Below the pieces are notes generated by a model, which did not search any database, was not told the origin of the DNA, and saw nothing but the letters and a program-made list of their open reading frames with translations. Below, in pieces: positions 1 to 8,878 of a stretch of 64,000 bases of DNA (positions are counted from its first letter, which is position 1; the number at the start of each line of letters is the position of its first letter). Made by a program: the position numbers and the translations under genes. Where the stretch lies: the NCBI RefSeq assembly GCF_013375035.1, contig NZ_CP056032.1:62001-126000 (forward strand), given 5' to 3'. The DNA comes from Spirosoma sp. KUDC1026. Its GTDB lineage: Bacteria > Bacteroidota > Bacteroidia > Cytophagales > Spirosomataceae.

Positions 1-503
1 TCCCACTTCATCTGATTATACCGAAACAGTGGCTGATTCAGTCCAATGGCAAACGGAATCCCGTTGTAGAGCACCGTCCGATTCAGGAAGTTATCGAACC
101 GCTGCAACTGCTGCTGGGCATACACCGATCCGCCCGTCAGCGGAATATTCTGACTCAGCGACAAATTCAGCAGGGAGTTGTTATTCGACACGGGTTGGAA
201 GGCAATGGTGCCGTCGGGCTGCACCACCTCCACGAATGATCGCGTAAATCCCGGCAAGACGCCATCCAGACTCAGCTGCGGTTTGTAATCAGCCAGAAAC
301 GAGCGGTACTTCCAGTAGTTTGTTTTACATAACGTAGCCGCCTGTTTCCCCGCGATTGACTGCTCACGGGCTAGTTGGATTACTTCGTCCAGCGTGAGTT
401 GCTGCGCCCTTCCTGGTATCAGAAAGCTTACCTGCATCAGCAGAAAAAGCCCCCACCAGTACCCTTGTGTCAGCGATCCGATATCACTCTTTCGCTCGTT
501 CAT
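1..503 (-). CDS. TolC-family outer membrane efflux protein, N-terminal part
   Basis: The reading frame starts at 503 and runs off the left edge, so only about 167 residues are seen. A signal peptide is visible (hydrophobic WWGLFLLMQVSFLIPGRAQ), then LTLDEVIQLAREQSIAGKQA, the usual opening of TolC/OEP proteins. The family forms trimeric outer-membrane channels that dock with a periplasmic adaptor. The ATG overlaps the TGA of the upstream adaptor gene by 4 bp (ATGA), which points to translational coupling in one efflux operon. The first codons (MNERKS) match the purine-rich repeat unit found at other gene ends in the window. The family call is firm; the substrate is unknown. Confidence 0.85.
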   Translation of the reverse strand, partial: MNERKSDIGSLTQGYWWGLFLLMQVSFLIPGRAQQLTLDEVIQLAREQSIAGKQAATLCKTNYWKYRSFLADYKPQLSLDGVLPGFTRSFVEVVQPDGTIAFQPVSNNNSLLNLSLSQNIPLTGGSVYAQQQLQRFDNFLNRTVLYNGIPFAIGLNQPLFRYNQMKW

Positions 504-1753
504 TGGTTCGCAATTGTCAACTCATTCAGATGCTCATACCGGCTCAGGTCGGTTAGGATCACCCGTTCACCCGCCTGCACCCCACTTTTAATCTCGACCC
601 AGTCGAAGTTCGACAGACCCAGTTCTACCTCCCGCCGGACCGCCCGGTCAGGACCGCTCATAATCCAAACCGACTGTTTGCGTTTGCCTTTAAAGGCCGG
701 TCCATTTGCTACCCGAACCGCCTGTCCGCTACGATTCGTCACGATGAACACCTCGACTTTCTGGTTGGGACGTAACGACGCGTGCCGGTTGTCGTCCAGC
801 GACACGGCAAACTGAACGACACCATTCTGCACCGAGGGCTTGATCTGCGTAATCTGCCCCCGTAACGGCGTTTCGTTGATTCTGACAATGACCGGGAGAC
901 CCATTTTTACCTGTTCGGCGTACATATCAGAGCAGGACGCTTCGATCCGGAAACTACCCAGATCCGCCAGGCGGGCCAGCATCTCGCCTTCGCTCACCGC
1001 CGACCCAATACGTTCGTTGACCCAGGTCAGCACGCCTGCCCGATCGGTTAGAATATCGGCCTGGCGAAGTTTCTGGGACAGCACCTTCAGATTCGTCGCT
1101 TCGATCTGCGCCTGGAGCTGCGATTCCTTGAGGCTGGCCCCCATCGACTCCCGGTTGTAGCTGAGGTCGTTTTCGAGTTGCTTTTTTTCCAGTTGGGCGA
1201 TACGTAACGCGTTCTCGGCGCGGGTAACATCCTCCGGCGTTTGCCCGCCAACTTTTAGCAGCCGCCGGGCGTCTTCTAGCTCGGCTTTTAGCTTATTAAT
1301 GTTTAGGGATTTAATCTGGTCGTTGACATCAGCATCGTACAGGTTCTTATTTAATTTCATCCGGAGCTGATCAATACCATTCTGTTTCAGCGCGAGCTGA
1401 TCCTGAATTTTTTCGTACTCAATCTGCGTGAATGATTTATCAAGTTCCAGGATGGGTTGCTCCGGCCGAACGCGGGTACCGGGCGTGAGCAACACCCGCT
1501 TGATGCTGGCCCGAATGGGGCTGGTAATGATTTGCTCAAAGGCGGGAATGACTTCGCCGGTAGCATTGAGCGTATTTTCAACCGGCCCAACCTGCGCAAC
1601 GGCGGTTCTGATCTCACTGGCGTTGACGGACGTTTTCAGTAACGATTGCAGCCCCGCAACAACAGCAACCAGCCCAACCACGAGTGCCAGGCCAATGAGC
1701 CAGCCGTTTCGGCGCTTTCGAGTGACAAGTTCGGGGGCTAATTCGCGGTCCAT
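500..1753 (-). CDS. HlyD/MacA-type periplasmic adaptor of an efflux pump
   Basis: 417 residues. One N-terminal membrane anchor (about 15-37, GWLIGLALVVGLVAVVAGL), then a biotinyl-lipoyl-like half motif (SPIRASIKRVLLTPGTRVRP), a long helical hairpin (about 110-215, rich in K/L/E/Q), the returning half (DRAGVLTWVNERIGSAVSEG) and a beta-barrel/membrane-proximal part. This is the adaptor layout that links an inner-membrane ABC or RND pump to TolC. It is first in this operon, overlapping the TolC-type gene by 4 bp. No pump gene is visible on this side, so the pump must lie beyond the left edge or elsewhere. In Bacteroidota such adaptors often serve MacB/FtsX-like ABC exporters; that is inference here. 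Confidence 0.88.
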   Translation of the reverse strand: MDRELAPELVTRKRRNGWLIGLALVVGLVAVVAGLQSLLKTSVNASEIRTAVAQVGPVENTLNATGEVIPAFEQIITSPIRASIKRVLLTPGTRVRPEQPILELDKSFTQIEYEKIQDQLALKQNGIDQLRMKLNKNLYDADVNDQIKSLNINKLKAELEDARRLLKVGGQTPEDVTRAENALRIAQLEKKQLENDLSYNRESMGASLKESQLQAQIEATNLKVLSQKLRQADILTDRAGVLTWVNERIGSAVSEGEMLARLADLGSFRIEASCSDMYAEQVKMGLPVIVRINETPLRGQITQIKPSVQNGVVQFAVSLDDNRHASLRPNQKVEVFIVTNRSGQAVRVANGPAFKGKRKQSVWIMSGPDRAVRREVELGLSNFDWVEIKSGVQAGERVILTDLSRYEHLNELTIANQ

Positions 1754-1779
1754 ACGTTCGTACTAGTTTACGTAGTAGT

Positions 1780-1796
1780 AGCCAAACGACGTGCCA
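1780..1796 (-). promoter_or_regulatory. sigma-54-like -24/-12 promoter of the efflux operon
   Basis: On the minus strand the sequence reads TGGCACG-TCGT-TTGGC, against the sigma-54 consensus TGGCACG-N4-TTGCW. The -24 half is perfect; the -12 half has GG where GC is expected. It lies 27 bp before the adaptor start codon, a normal distance. Two operator-like dyads sit 55-90 bp further upstream, as enhancer sites would. No regulator gene is visible here. Confidence 0.45.
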
Positions 1797-1850
1797 GCAC
1801 TTAACATATTGACAATCAACCGAATTCAAGCAACATAACGTAGTAAACCG

Positions 1851-1882
1851 GTGCGATTCCGCAAAAGCTGTGCGATTCCGCA
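1851..1882. promoter_or_regulatory. Tandem 13-bp dyads, possible enhancer sites
   Basis: The 13-mer GTGCGATTCCGCA occurs twice (1851-1863 and 1870-1882), 19 bp apart, close to two helical turns. Each copy is itself a dyad, TGCG-N4-CGCA. The spacing and symmetry suggest cooperative binding by a dimeric regulator. The sites lie between the efflux operon (minus) and the SusC gene (plus), and are placed better to serve the sigma-54-like promoter at 1780-1796. Confidence 0.5.
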
Positions 1883-2039
1883 CAAATCAGCTCCTTTTCT
1901 GTATTTTCTGTAGCTATTACCGATACTCTGTTCTGTCATGTTGACGAAATAAACAAAATCGCTCCCGTCCCTGAACAGACCATTAATATGTATATTTCGA
2001 CTTTCTCTATCTGATTTTTCACGTAATCACCTTTCTTTT

Positions 2040-5000
2040 ATGACAAACCATTACCCGCTCACTGGCCGGTATTTCTATCTTTCCTGGATACTCTGGCTAA
2101 TGTTCTTCATCTCGTCAAACGCACTGGCGCAGAGTAACGCCTACACCTTGAAAGGGCGCATAACGGACAATACCGGCGCCAGTCTGCCGGGCGTTACGGT
2201 TCAACTAACTGGTACAACTAACGGAACGGCATCGGACGCGGATGGTAATTACCAGTTCAGCGTCAACCAGCGCCCCGGCGAATACGTGCTTACGTTCTCG
2301 GCGGTTGGCTACGCTCCCGTCAAAAAGCCGATTACGCTGGCGAACGTCCAGACTGTTACCACCGACGCGACACTGGGTGAGGACGTAGCCAATCTGGACG
2401 AAGTTGTGGTTGTCGGGTCGACCATCCAGACAACCCGGCGCGAACTGGGCAACACCATCAACACCATCCGCGCCGAAAACCTGGCTCAGTCGGGATCGGG
2501 CGGACTGCTGAACTCACTGCAGGGTAAAGTACCGGGCGCGCAGATCACGCAGAACTCCGGCGACCCAGCGGGCGGGATCACCGTTCGGCTGCGGGGCGTC
2601 AAGTCGTTGGGCGGGCCATCCGATCCGTTGTATGTGGTCGACGGGGTTATCGTGAGCAACACCAGTCAGAACGTATCGCAACTAGCCGTCGGCGATCAGA
2701 TCGGGGGCGCCAATCCGGGCACAAACCGCCTGGCCGATATCAACCCGAATGATATTGCCACAATCAACGTCATCAACGGAGCCGCTGCTGCCGCGCAGTA
2801 CGGGTCGCGGGCCATTAATGGGGTTGTCCTGATCACAACTAAACGCGGTCAAACCGGCGCCCCCCGCGTAACGCTGACCACCAGTATCAACATCAACGAA
2901 CTACGGAAAAGCGTCCCGATCACGACCTACGGCAAACAGTTCGGTTACGCCAGTCTGCGCTTGCATCCTATTGCAGCCTTAACTGATCAACAACTCCCTA
3001 CCTACTCGCCCCAAACTGGTGAAACGTTTGTTCGGATTTTGCGGGATGGTGCTTATGGGTCGCTACGTACCAACCTGGTGGACGTAACCCGCTACAACTA
3101 TTTCGACCAGATTTTCCGGACGGGCATTGGTACCGACAATAACCTGTCGGTGTCAGGTGGCCGCGAAAACACGCAGTATTACGTATCGTTTGGCTATCTC
3201 AAAAACGAGGGGATCATCAAAGGCACCGATTTCCGTCGCTATAACCTCCGCGCCCGTGTCGACCAACGGCTCACGAACTGGGCTAAGCTATCGGTGGGTC
3301 TGAGTTACATCAACAGCTTCTCAAATGAGAAAGCCAACGGAAATGTTTTCTATAGCCCGATCAATGCGGTCAACATCACCAACAACATCTACGACATTAC
3401 CCAGCGCGACGCTTCCGGCAATCTGCTGGCCGTCGAACCAACGCGCGTAAATCCCCTATCGACCATTGAGGACATGAAGTTTACGCAGGCCGTTAGCCGA
3501 ACGATCAACGACGTACAGCTTAACCTGACGCCCCTGCCAGGGTTGAGTGTTGACGCGGTTGTTGGCGTGGATTCCTATTCGCAGCTGGGCAACAGTTACA
3601 TCCGGCCGTATCCGTATCAGGCCACCGCCGGTCTGCCGCTCGAACGGTATCCCAACGGCTATGCCGCTACGGCGACCAACTCGGTGCTGCAGTTCAACTC
3701 CGACATTAACGCGACGTATCAGCGCGACCTGACTTCGGCGCTGAATCTGAAAGTGATTGCTGGTTTCAACTATCAATACAACCAGCAGGATTTCAGCCAG
3801 CAGAATGGCCAGAACCTGGCACCCTTCATCGAAACGGTAAGCGGTGCCGCCAGTACGACCGTTCGGGCGGGCTACGGATTGAACCGCTATAATCTGAGCG
3901 GTGTATTCGGACAGGCTACGCTGGGTTTCCGTAACCTGGCCTTTCTGACGGGCGCCCTACGGCAGGACCGTTCGACGCTGTTCTCCCCCTCGGAAACGAA
4001 TCAGTTGTACCCGAAAGTGAGCGGTTCGGTAGTCGTATCGGATCTGGGTTTCTGGAAGAATTCAGGGATCAGCAGTACCTGGAACAGCTTAAAACTCCGG
4101 GCCTCGTACGGCGACGCGGGTGGGCTGACGGCCATTGGTCCCAACGATCGATTTTATCAGTATAACCCGGTTCCCTTCCTGGGAAAGAACACGATCCTGC
4201 CTAGTTCAACGCTGTCAAACCCAGCGGTACGTCCCGAACGGATGACCGAGTTAGAAGGCGGTGCCGATCTATCGCTATTTGGTGATAAAGTCAACCTGAG
4301 CATTACGGCCTATCGGCAGCGTATTCGGGATCTGACGGTACGTCGCACCTTAGCGGCATCAACGGGTGGTACGGAACTGGTAACGAACGTGGGCGAAATG
4401 GAAAACAAAGGCGTTGAGATTATGCTCGATCTGGTTCCCGTTCGTACGAAGAGCTTCAGTTGGGACCTGACATTTATCTACAACCAGAATCGTAACAAGA
4501 TTCTGGCGTTAACATCCCCCCGCATTGAGCAGGCCAACGTAACGGGTGCTCCCGTCTTCCAGATTGTTGGCCAACCCGCCAGCGTGTTTTTCGGCACAGC
4601 TTACGCCCGCAACGCCGACGGATCGCTGCTACTGACAACCCAGGGATTACCGCAACAGGAAAAAGGCGCGATCTATACGGCAACGGCGACGAAACCCGTT
4701 GAACAGGTTCTGACCGAAGCTGGTATAAATCTCAACAATCTCCCCGCGGGTTCGTACGAGCTGGCCGGCACGTATTACATTCCGCAGCGCGATGCCAGCG
4801 GTCAGCCGACGGGTACGCTACTACGCAAAGTAATCGGCAACCCAAACCCAAAATGGACCGGTTCGATCAGCAGCGGCCTTACTTACAAAGCAGTATCGTT
4901 ACGTTTCCTGGTTGATTTTGTGCAGGGCGTCAGTGTATTCAACGCCGACAAACGAACCCGGCAGGGCGTAGGGATTGGTGATTTTGTGGAGAAAGAAATG

Positions 5001-5303
5001 AAAGGCGAATTACAACGCGGTTATATCTATTCCATCTACCCCATTGAGGAATGGCGGATTGATAACGGCTCGTTCGTGAAACTGCGCGAAGTGTCGCTGT
5101 CGTACCAGGTTCCTACATTCATCAAAGGATTGACTAACCTGCGCGTATCGGCTATTGGCCGAAATTTGATCTCGTGGGATAACTACAACGGCTTTGATCC
5201 CGAAACGAACGCGGGCGGTAACTCGGATTTGCTACGTGGAATCGATTTCGGTAACGTCCCAATTCCTCGGACGTATCAACTGCAACTGACGGCATCTTTC
5301 TAA
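2040..5303 (+). CDS. SusC/RagA-family TonB-linked outer membrane transporter
   Basis: 1087 residues, typical for SusC. A signal peptide ends near ALAQ-SNAY (about 31). Next come a carboxypeptidase-regulatory-like domain (about 35-115, LKGRITDNTGASLPGVTVQL), a plug with the SusC signature DPLYVVDGVIV (about 200), and a long barrel ending in aromatic Phe. It imports large substrates across the outer membrane, driven by TonB/ExbBD, with the SusD lipoprotein downstream as lid. There is no glycoside hydrolase or sensor next to the pair, so the substrate cannot be read from context. A weak TATATTTC (1991-1998) could be the -7 box. Confidence 0.95.
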   Translation: MTNHYPLTGRYFYLSWILWLMFFISSNALAQSNAYTLKGRITDNTGASLPGVTVQLTGTTNGTASDADGNYQFSVNQRPGEYVLTFSAVGYAPVKKPITLANVQTVTTDATLGEDVANLDEVVVVGSTIQTTRRELGNTINTIRAENLAQSGSGGLLNSLQGKVPGAQITQNSGDPAGGITVRLRGVKSLGGPSDPLYVVDGVIVSNTSQNVSQLAVGDQIGGANPGTNRLADINPNDIATINVINGAAAAAQYGSRAINGVVLITTKRGQTGAPRVTLTTSININELRKSVPITTYGKQFGYASLRLHPIAALTDQQLPTYSPQTGETFVRILRDGAYGSLRTNLVDVTRYNYFDQIFRTGIGTDNNLSVSGGRENTQYYVSFGYLKNEGIIKGTDFRRYNLRARVDQRLTNWAKLSVGLSYINSFSNEKANGNVFYSPINAVNITNNIYDITQRDASGNLLAVEPTRVNPLSTIEDMKFTQAVSRTINDVQLNLTPLPGLSVDAVVGVDSYSQLGNSYIRPYPYQATAGLPLERYPNGYAATATNSVLQFNSDINATYQRDLTSALNLKVIAGFNYQYNQQDFSQQNGQNLAPFIETVSGAASTTVRAGYGLNRYNLSGVFGQATLGFRNLAFLTGALRQDRSTLFSPSETNQLYPKVSGSVVVSDLGFWKNSGISSTWNSLKLRASYGDAGGLTAIGPNDRFYQYNPVPFLGKNTILPSSTLSNPAVRPERMTELEGGADLSLFGDKVNLSITAYRQRIRDLTVRRTLAASTGGTELVTNVGEMENKGVEIMLDLVPVRTKSFSWDLTFIYNQNRNKILALTSPRIEQANVTGAPVFQIVGQPASVFFGTAYARNADGSLLLTTQGLPQQEKGAIYTATATKPVEQVLTEAGINLNNLPAGSYELAGTYYIPQRDASGQPTGTLLRKVIGNPNPKWTGSISSGLTYKAVSLRFLVDFVQGVSVFNADKRTRQGVGIGDFVEKEMKGELQRGYIYSIYPIEEWRIDNGSFVKLREVSLSYQVPTFIKGLTNLRVSAIGRNLISWDNYNGFDPETNAGGNSDLLRGIDFGNVPIPRTYQLQLTASF

Positions 5304-5359
5304 CGACTCAAAACACGATCAATCGCCCACAGGGCTTGAATCGTTCGTCCACTGATATC

Positions 5360-6670
5360 ATGAAAAAAATTATTCTTTACAGTACCCTGCTGGCCTCATT
5401 CTTAGTTCTCAACGCCTGTCAGGAGCAGTACCTGAACCCGAGCGTTGCCACCGAGCAGCAGGTTATCAATTCTACCGATGGGCTGATAACCCTCGTTAAT
5501 GGATTACAATATCGCTACACCGCTACCCGCGTTGGCGTCCTGTACAACGCCGTTGCTGCCGGTGGTCTATCAGGTCGTGAGCTACGTGTTCTGAACGCAG
5601 GGAACACGGATGAGCAGAACCTGGAACTAGGCTTTAATAACGTAACGGGCAGTAATGCAGTGGTTAGGAACCTCTGGTCAACCAGCCAGCTCGTTCGCGC
5701 CAACGCGGATATCGTGCTCCAAAACGCGGATCGGGTCGTTACGAACGCCAACGTGAAAAGCGGGATCACAGCGTACGCGTCCATTTTTAAAGCGCTATCG
5801 TTGGGAACACTGGCTCAGTTCTTTGAGCAAACGCCCGTCACCACGGGTACCAACGCTCCGTTTGTGGCGCGGACGCAGGCGTTGAGCGTGGCCGTACAGC
5901 AACTCGAAGCCGCGGCTACGACCGTTACCTCAGCCAGTGTTTCCACTGATCTAACCGCGAACCGACTGGTGCCGGGTATCAACATTCCCAATACCATTCA
6001 GGCGTTGATTGCGCGCTACAGTCTGCTGGCCGGAGATTATGACAAAGCCATTGCAGCCGCTGGCCGGGTCGACCTGACGCAGCGTTCGTTTTTCTCGTTC
6101 GACGACAACACGCGTAACCCGATTTTCGAAACGGCGTTCAGCAACGTCAATGTCTTCGCACCGATCAATACGTCGCTGGGGCTACTTGGCGCGCTGATTC
6201 CAAACTCCGCCGATAAGCGGCTGTCGTTCTACATTCGGTCGAACCCAACGTCTTCGCAGAATCTGGGTACCGGTTTTTACACGGCTAATTCAGCGCCCAT
6301 TCCGGTCTATCTGCCCGGTGAAATGCTGCTGATTCGGGCCGAAGCCTACGCCCGAAAAGGCGACGTAGCGAATGCGATAACGGAATTGAACAAAGTACTA
6401 ACGAAAACGACCGACGCCTGGGGACTGGGTGCTGGATTACCGGCCTATAGTGGTGCGCAGACTGCCGATGCCGTACTGACAGAAATCTACCGGAACCGGG
6501 CGATTGAGCTGGCGTTCCAGGGATTCCGGCTCGAAGATAATCGTCGCTTCAACCGCCCCGGTCCCGGCACGCAGCCCAACTCGTCAGCCGAACGGACCCG
6601 CAATTTCTTGCCTTATCCGTTCACCGAACGCGACAACAACACGAGTACGCCAGCAGACCCAGCGAATTAA
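5360..6670 (+). CDS. SusD/RagB-family nutrient-binding lipoprotein
   Basis: 436 residues from the ATG at 5360. A TTG at 5336 would add eight residues, but the ATG gives a clean lipoprotein signal, MKKIILYSTLLASFLVLNAC, with lipobox LNAC. The C-terminal part has the usual SusD features (YLPGEMLLIRAEAYARKG, then EIYRNRAIELAFQGFRLEDN). It is the cell-surface partner of the SusC protein 56 bp upstream and captures the substrate. It is shorter than the 500-600 residues of many SusDs, like the RagB-type members that pair with generic SusCs. Its TAA is part of the palindrome that follows. Confidence 0.92.
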   Translation: MKKIILYSTLLASFLVLNACQEQYLNPSVATEQQVINSTDGLITLVNGLQYRYTATRVGVLYNAVAAGGLSGRELRVLNAGNTDEQNLELGFNNVTGSNAVVRNLWSTSQLVRANADIVLQNADRVVTNANVKSGITAYASIFKALSLGTLAQFFEQTPVTTGTNAPFVARTQALSVAVQQLEAAATTVTSASVSTDLTANRLVPGINIPNTIQALIARYSLLAGDYDKAIAAAGRVDLTQRSFFSFDDNTRNPIFETAFSNVNVFAPINTSLGLLGALIPNSADKRLSFYIRSNPTSSQNLGTGFYTANSAPIPVYLPGEMLLIRAEAYARKGDVANAITELNKVLTKTTDAWGLGAGLPAYSGAQTADAVLTEIYRNRAIELAFQGFRLEDNRRFNRPGPGTQPNSSAERTRNFLPYPFTERDNNTSTPADPAN

Positions 6671-6736
6671 AGAGCGAAAGAATGAAAGAGTGAAAGAGCG
6701 ATCGCTCTTTCACTCTTTCATTCTTTCGCTCTTTAA
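6667..6736. terminator. 70-bp perfect palindrome between convergent genes (repeat family A)
   Basis: The two 35-bp halves are exact reverse complements with no loop, centred on GCGATCGC. Each arm is four 8-mers of the form AAAGARNG (AAAGAGCG, AAAGAATG, AAAGAGTG, AAAGAGCG). The TAA of the SusD gene and the TAA of the oxidoreductase on the other strand both lie inside it, so it can act as a terminator for both. Related units occur at 484-503, 8828-8878 and 25465-25546. Confidence 0.85.
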
Positions 6737-8331
6737 ACTACTACCAATTCCCTGTCCAGTCCGCAGGTTTTCATAAATTCGTTTGTGAAGACGGCGCGGG
6801 TGGGGGCGTCCAGTAATCGATGACGTGCCTCAAGCCAGGCATCCACGTTGACATCTGTATACATCTTCCGAACGCGGTCTGCATCGATGCCAAAATTTAT
6901 CTTGCCCCAGTGCATGGTAAAAGGAATTCCTAACTCATCGAGTCGACTCCAGGTCCGCACAAAAAAGTCATTTGTCGGGTTGCATTCTACACCATCCAGC
7001 TCCAGTACACAAGTTATTGGGAATCGGGTAAAGCCAAGAGTGGCGGACGTTTTTTTCACCCAGCGCATTGCCAGAATACCCGGAAAAGCTTTTTTCTTAT
7101 TCAGCGCCACAATAGCTTCCAGTACGCGCGGGCTATCTCTTGAATCGATACCAATGGCTGCGCTGGCGGCTTTTCCCCGAATGCTTGTACTCCCGAAAAA
7201 GTCCTTTATCGTACCAACCCACCCGTTCGTGTGTTCGATGGCCTGCGGATACAGTACGTTCACTAACGGCGGAATAAGTTGTTTGGGTACCATCCGGTCT
7301 AGTAGTGTCTGAATCAACCCCATTGTATCATCGCCATACGTAAATCCCGGTTTGGCGGGTGGTATACTGCCGGATGGCTTGGTCAAGTGCTTATACAGCA
7401 CCCGAACGTAAGGCCCTTTTGTCTTGTCTGCCCCCGTCAAATCCAACTGGTGCGGATTGAAAATAAGCTGAAAATGGTAAGGTTCTGCGCTGGGTTTGGC
7501 TGATGGCATCCCCAATGTTTTGGCGAGTTCCGAGAAATCACAGCCGGTCATGGCTTTCTTAAGACCTTCGTCATAAGGGATACTTTCCTTACTGTATGAC
7601 TTGAGCCAGAACATATCGGCCACCTCCAGCATAATGCCGTGAATAAAGCCGAACGAACCGAAACTCACCACGGCGGCATTGAACACATCGTCGTCGCGAA
7701 TCACTTCTGTTACGTCCAGCGTATCTAAAAACGCCTGCCCCGCTACAGGATACGATGCCCGTTCCAGCCAGACGTGCCGGTCAGGACCGCAAACGAGGTG
7801 CAGCCCGACAATGGTATCGTGCACAGCACCGAAGTCAAACGCACCACCGTGCGTTCCCGTCGACGTAGCGCCCGCAATCGTTTGCCCATTACTGCCGCCT
7901 GAAGCTCTCACCGACTTATTACGTGCCTCAAGCAATTGCTCCAAAATATGAATGGTGGTGCCGCATTCTGTAAAGAATAGGTTATCGGCCGATTTTCCCT
8001 CGTTCAGGTAGGCCGGAGCCACTGAACCTGGTCGCACCGCAAATGTTTGCATCAGAGCATTAGTGTCAATCATACCCCCATTCGTGACGCCCACTTTGGC
8101 AAACGACCAGTTTTTGCCAATGGCCCGCAGACGGATATTGTTGTCTATGGCGTGTTTGATCAGCCACTGAAAATTAGCCGTCGTCTGCCTATACTCTGAT
8201 TTACTGTCCGGCATACCGCTGGGAATACTCAGCTTAAACGACGCATCCGGCGTAAGTACCTGTGTGAAATTTTCGTGGCGATTCGTCAGGCTCTTGATCG
8301 CTAGTTGCTGAAGTCCATTGGGAAGATTCAT
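6733..8331 (-). CDS. FAD-binding (VAO/PCMH-type) oxidoreductase
   Basis: 532 residues from the ATG at 8331. A start at 8430 would overlap the upstream lipoprotein gene and has no support. The N-terminal half is a VAO-type FAD domain (TNGGMIDTNALMQ about 83-95, ASGGSNGQTIAGATSTGTHG about 143-162). The C-terminal half resembles the aldonolactone-oxidase/alditol-oxidase group. Where covalent members carry His in G-x-x-H-S, this protein reads GKNWS (about 72-76), so the flavin is probably not bound covalently there. No signal peptide is visible. It likely oxidises a hydroxyl or lactone of a sugar-like compound; the substrate is unknown. Confidence 0.8.
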   Translation of the reverse strand: MNLPNGLQQLAIKSLTNRHENFTQVLTPDASFKLSIPSGMPDSKSEYRQTTANFQWLIKHAIDNNIRLRAIGKNWSFAKVGVTNGGMIDTNALMQTFAVRPGSVAPAYLNEGKSADNLFFTECGTTIHILEQLLEARNKSVRASGGSNGQTIAGATSTGTHGGAFDFGAVHDTIVGLHLVCGPDRHVWLERASYPVAGQAFLDTLDVTEVIRDDDVFNAAVVSFGSFGFIHGIMLEVADMFWLKSYSKESIPYDEGLKKAMTGCDFSELAKTLGMPSAKPSAEPYHFQLIFNPHQLDLTGADKTKGPYVRVLYKHLTKPSGSIPPAKPGFTYGDDTMGLIQTLLDRMVPKQLIPPLVNVLYPQAIEHTNGWVGTIKDFFGSTSIRGKAASAAIGIDSRDSPRVLEAIVALNKKKAFPGILAMRWVKKTSATLGFTRFPITCVLELDGVECNPTNDFFVRTWSRLDELGIPFTMHWGKINFGIDADRVRKMYTDVNVDAWLEARHRLLDAPTRAVFTNEFMKTCGLDRELVVV

Positions 8332-8359
8332 CGTGAGGAAGGGATAAGGACGGGATAGA

Positions 8360-8725
8360 TCAGATAGAATCGGTAGGTGGTACGTAGGGCATGCATCGCC
8401 ACTGGACACGTCGTTTGCTAACGATACCAAGCGTAACAGCCGAGAGGAGATACTGCCCGAACGTAGTTTCTACCATTACGCCGTTGAGGTGATTGGCCCT
8501 CGGGTCGCAGGGCGGCTCAAAATCTTTGGGTTGCAGGAGGCCCCAGAAATAGGCGGTCGATGTCCTTTTGTCGTAGGGCACGTTATCAGGGTTGTTAGCG
8601 TCAGGCTCCGTGATAATCCGCGTCGTTACGCAACCGGGCAGCGTCAGGACAAGGACGTACAAAAAAAGGCCCGCGTACCCCTTTCGGATACGGGCGGGCC
8701 AACTGGCAGGTTGAGGAGATTGCAT
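8360..8725 (-). CDS. Small Bor-like lipoprotein
   Basis: 121 residues. The hydrophobic stretch GLFLYVLVLTLPGC ends in a lipobox (LPGC, Cys about 32). The mature part has YFWGLLQPKDFEPPC, then TTFGQYLLSAVTLGIVSKRRVQWRC. This is the same order of features as lambda Bor and related small lipoproteins: an aromatic-Gly-Gln patch, one Cys, a hydrophobic TLGI segment and a second Cys. The relation is by pattern only. It is on the same strand as the oxidoreductase, 28 bp upstream of its start, so the two may be co-transcribed. Function unknown. Confidence 0.65.
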   Translation of the reverse strand: MQSPQPASWPARIRKGYAGLFLYVLVLTLPGCVTTRIITEPDANNPDNVPYDKRTSTAYFWGLLQPKDFEPPCDPRANHLNGVMVETTFGQYLLSAVTLGIVSKRRVQWRCMPYVPPTDSI

Positions 8726-8827
8726 GGCAGAGTGGTTCGAGATTCATACTATGAAGAAGTTATGAATCCCAAACCATCACCAAGCTAACTCACTGATCAA
8801 ACGGCAGGTGGGGTTATTGAAAGGTAC

Positions 8828-8878
8828 AAAGAGCGATCGCACCAGAAGGATTTCACTCTTTCATTCTTTCGCTCTTTA
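8828..8878. repeat. Partial family-A repeat over a gene end
   Basis: AAAGAGCGATCGC (8828-8840) and CACTCTTTCATTCTTTCGCT (8854-8873) followed by CTTTA are the centre and one arm of the palindrome at 6667-6736, with a degenerate stretch between them. The arm carries the last codons and TGA of the Gfo/Idh/MocA gene. The left arm is reduced, so no long hairpin forms. Confidence 0.7.

Noticed and set aside
8332..8430. Longer start for the FAD oxidoreductase
   Set aside because: It overlaps the lipoprotein gene and the added residues have no place in the family.
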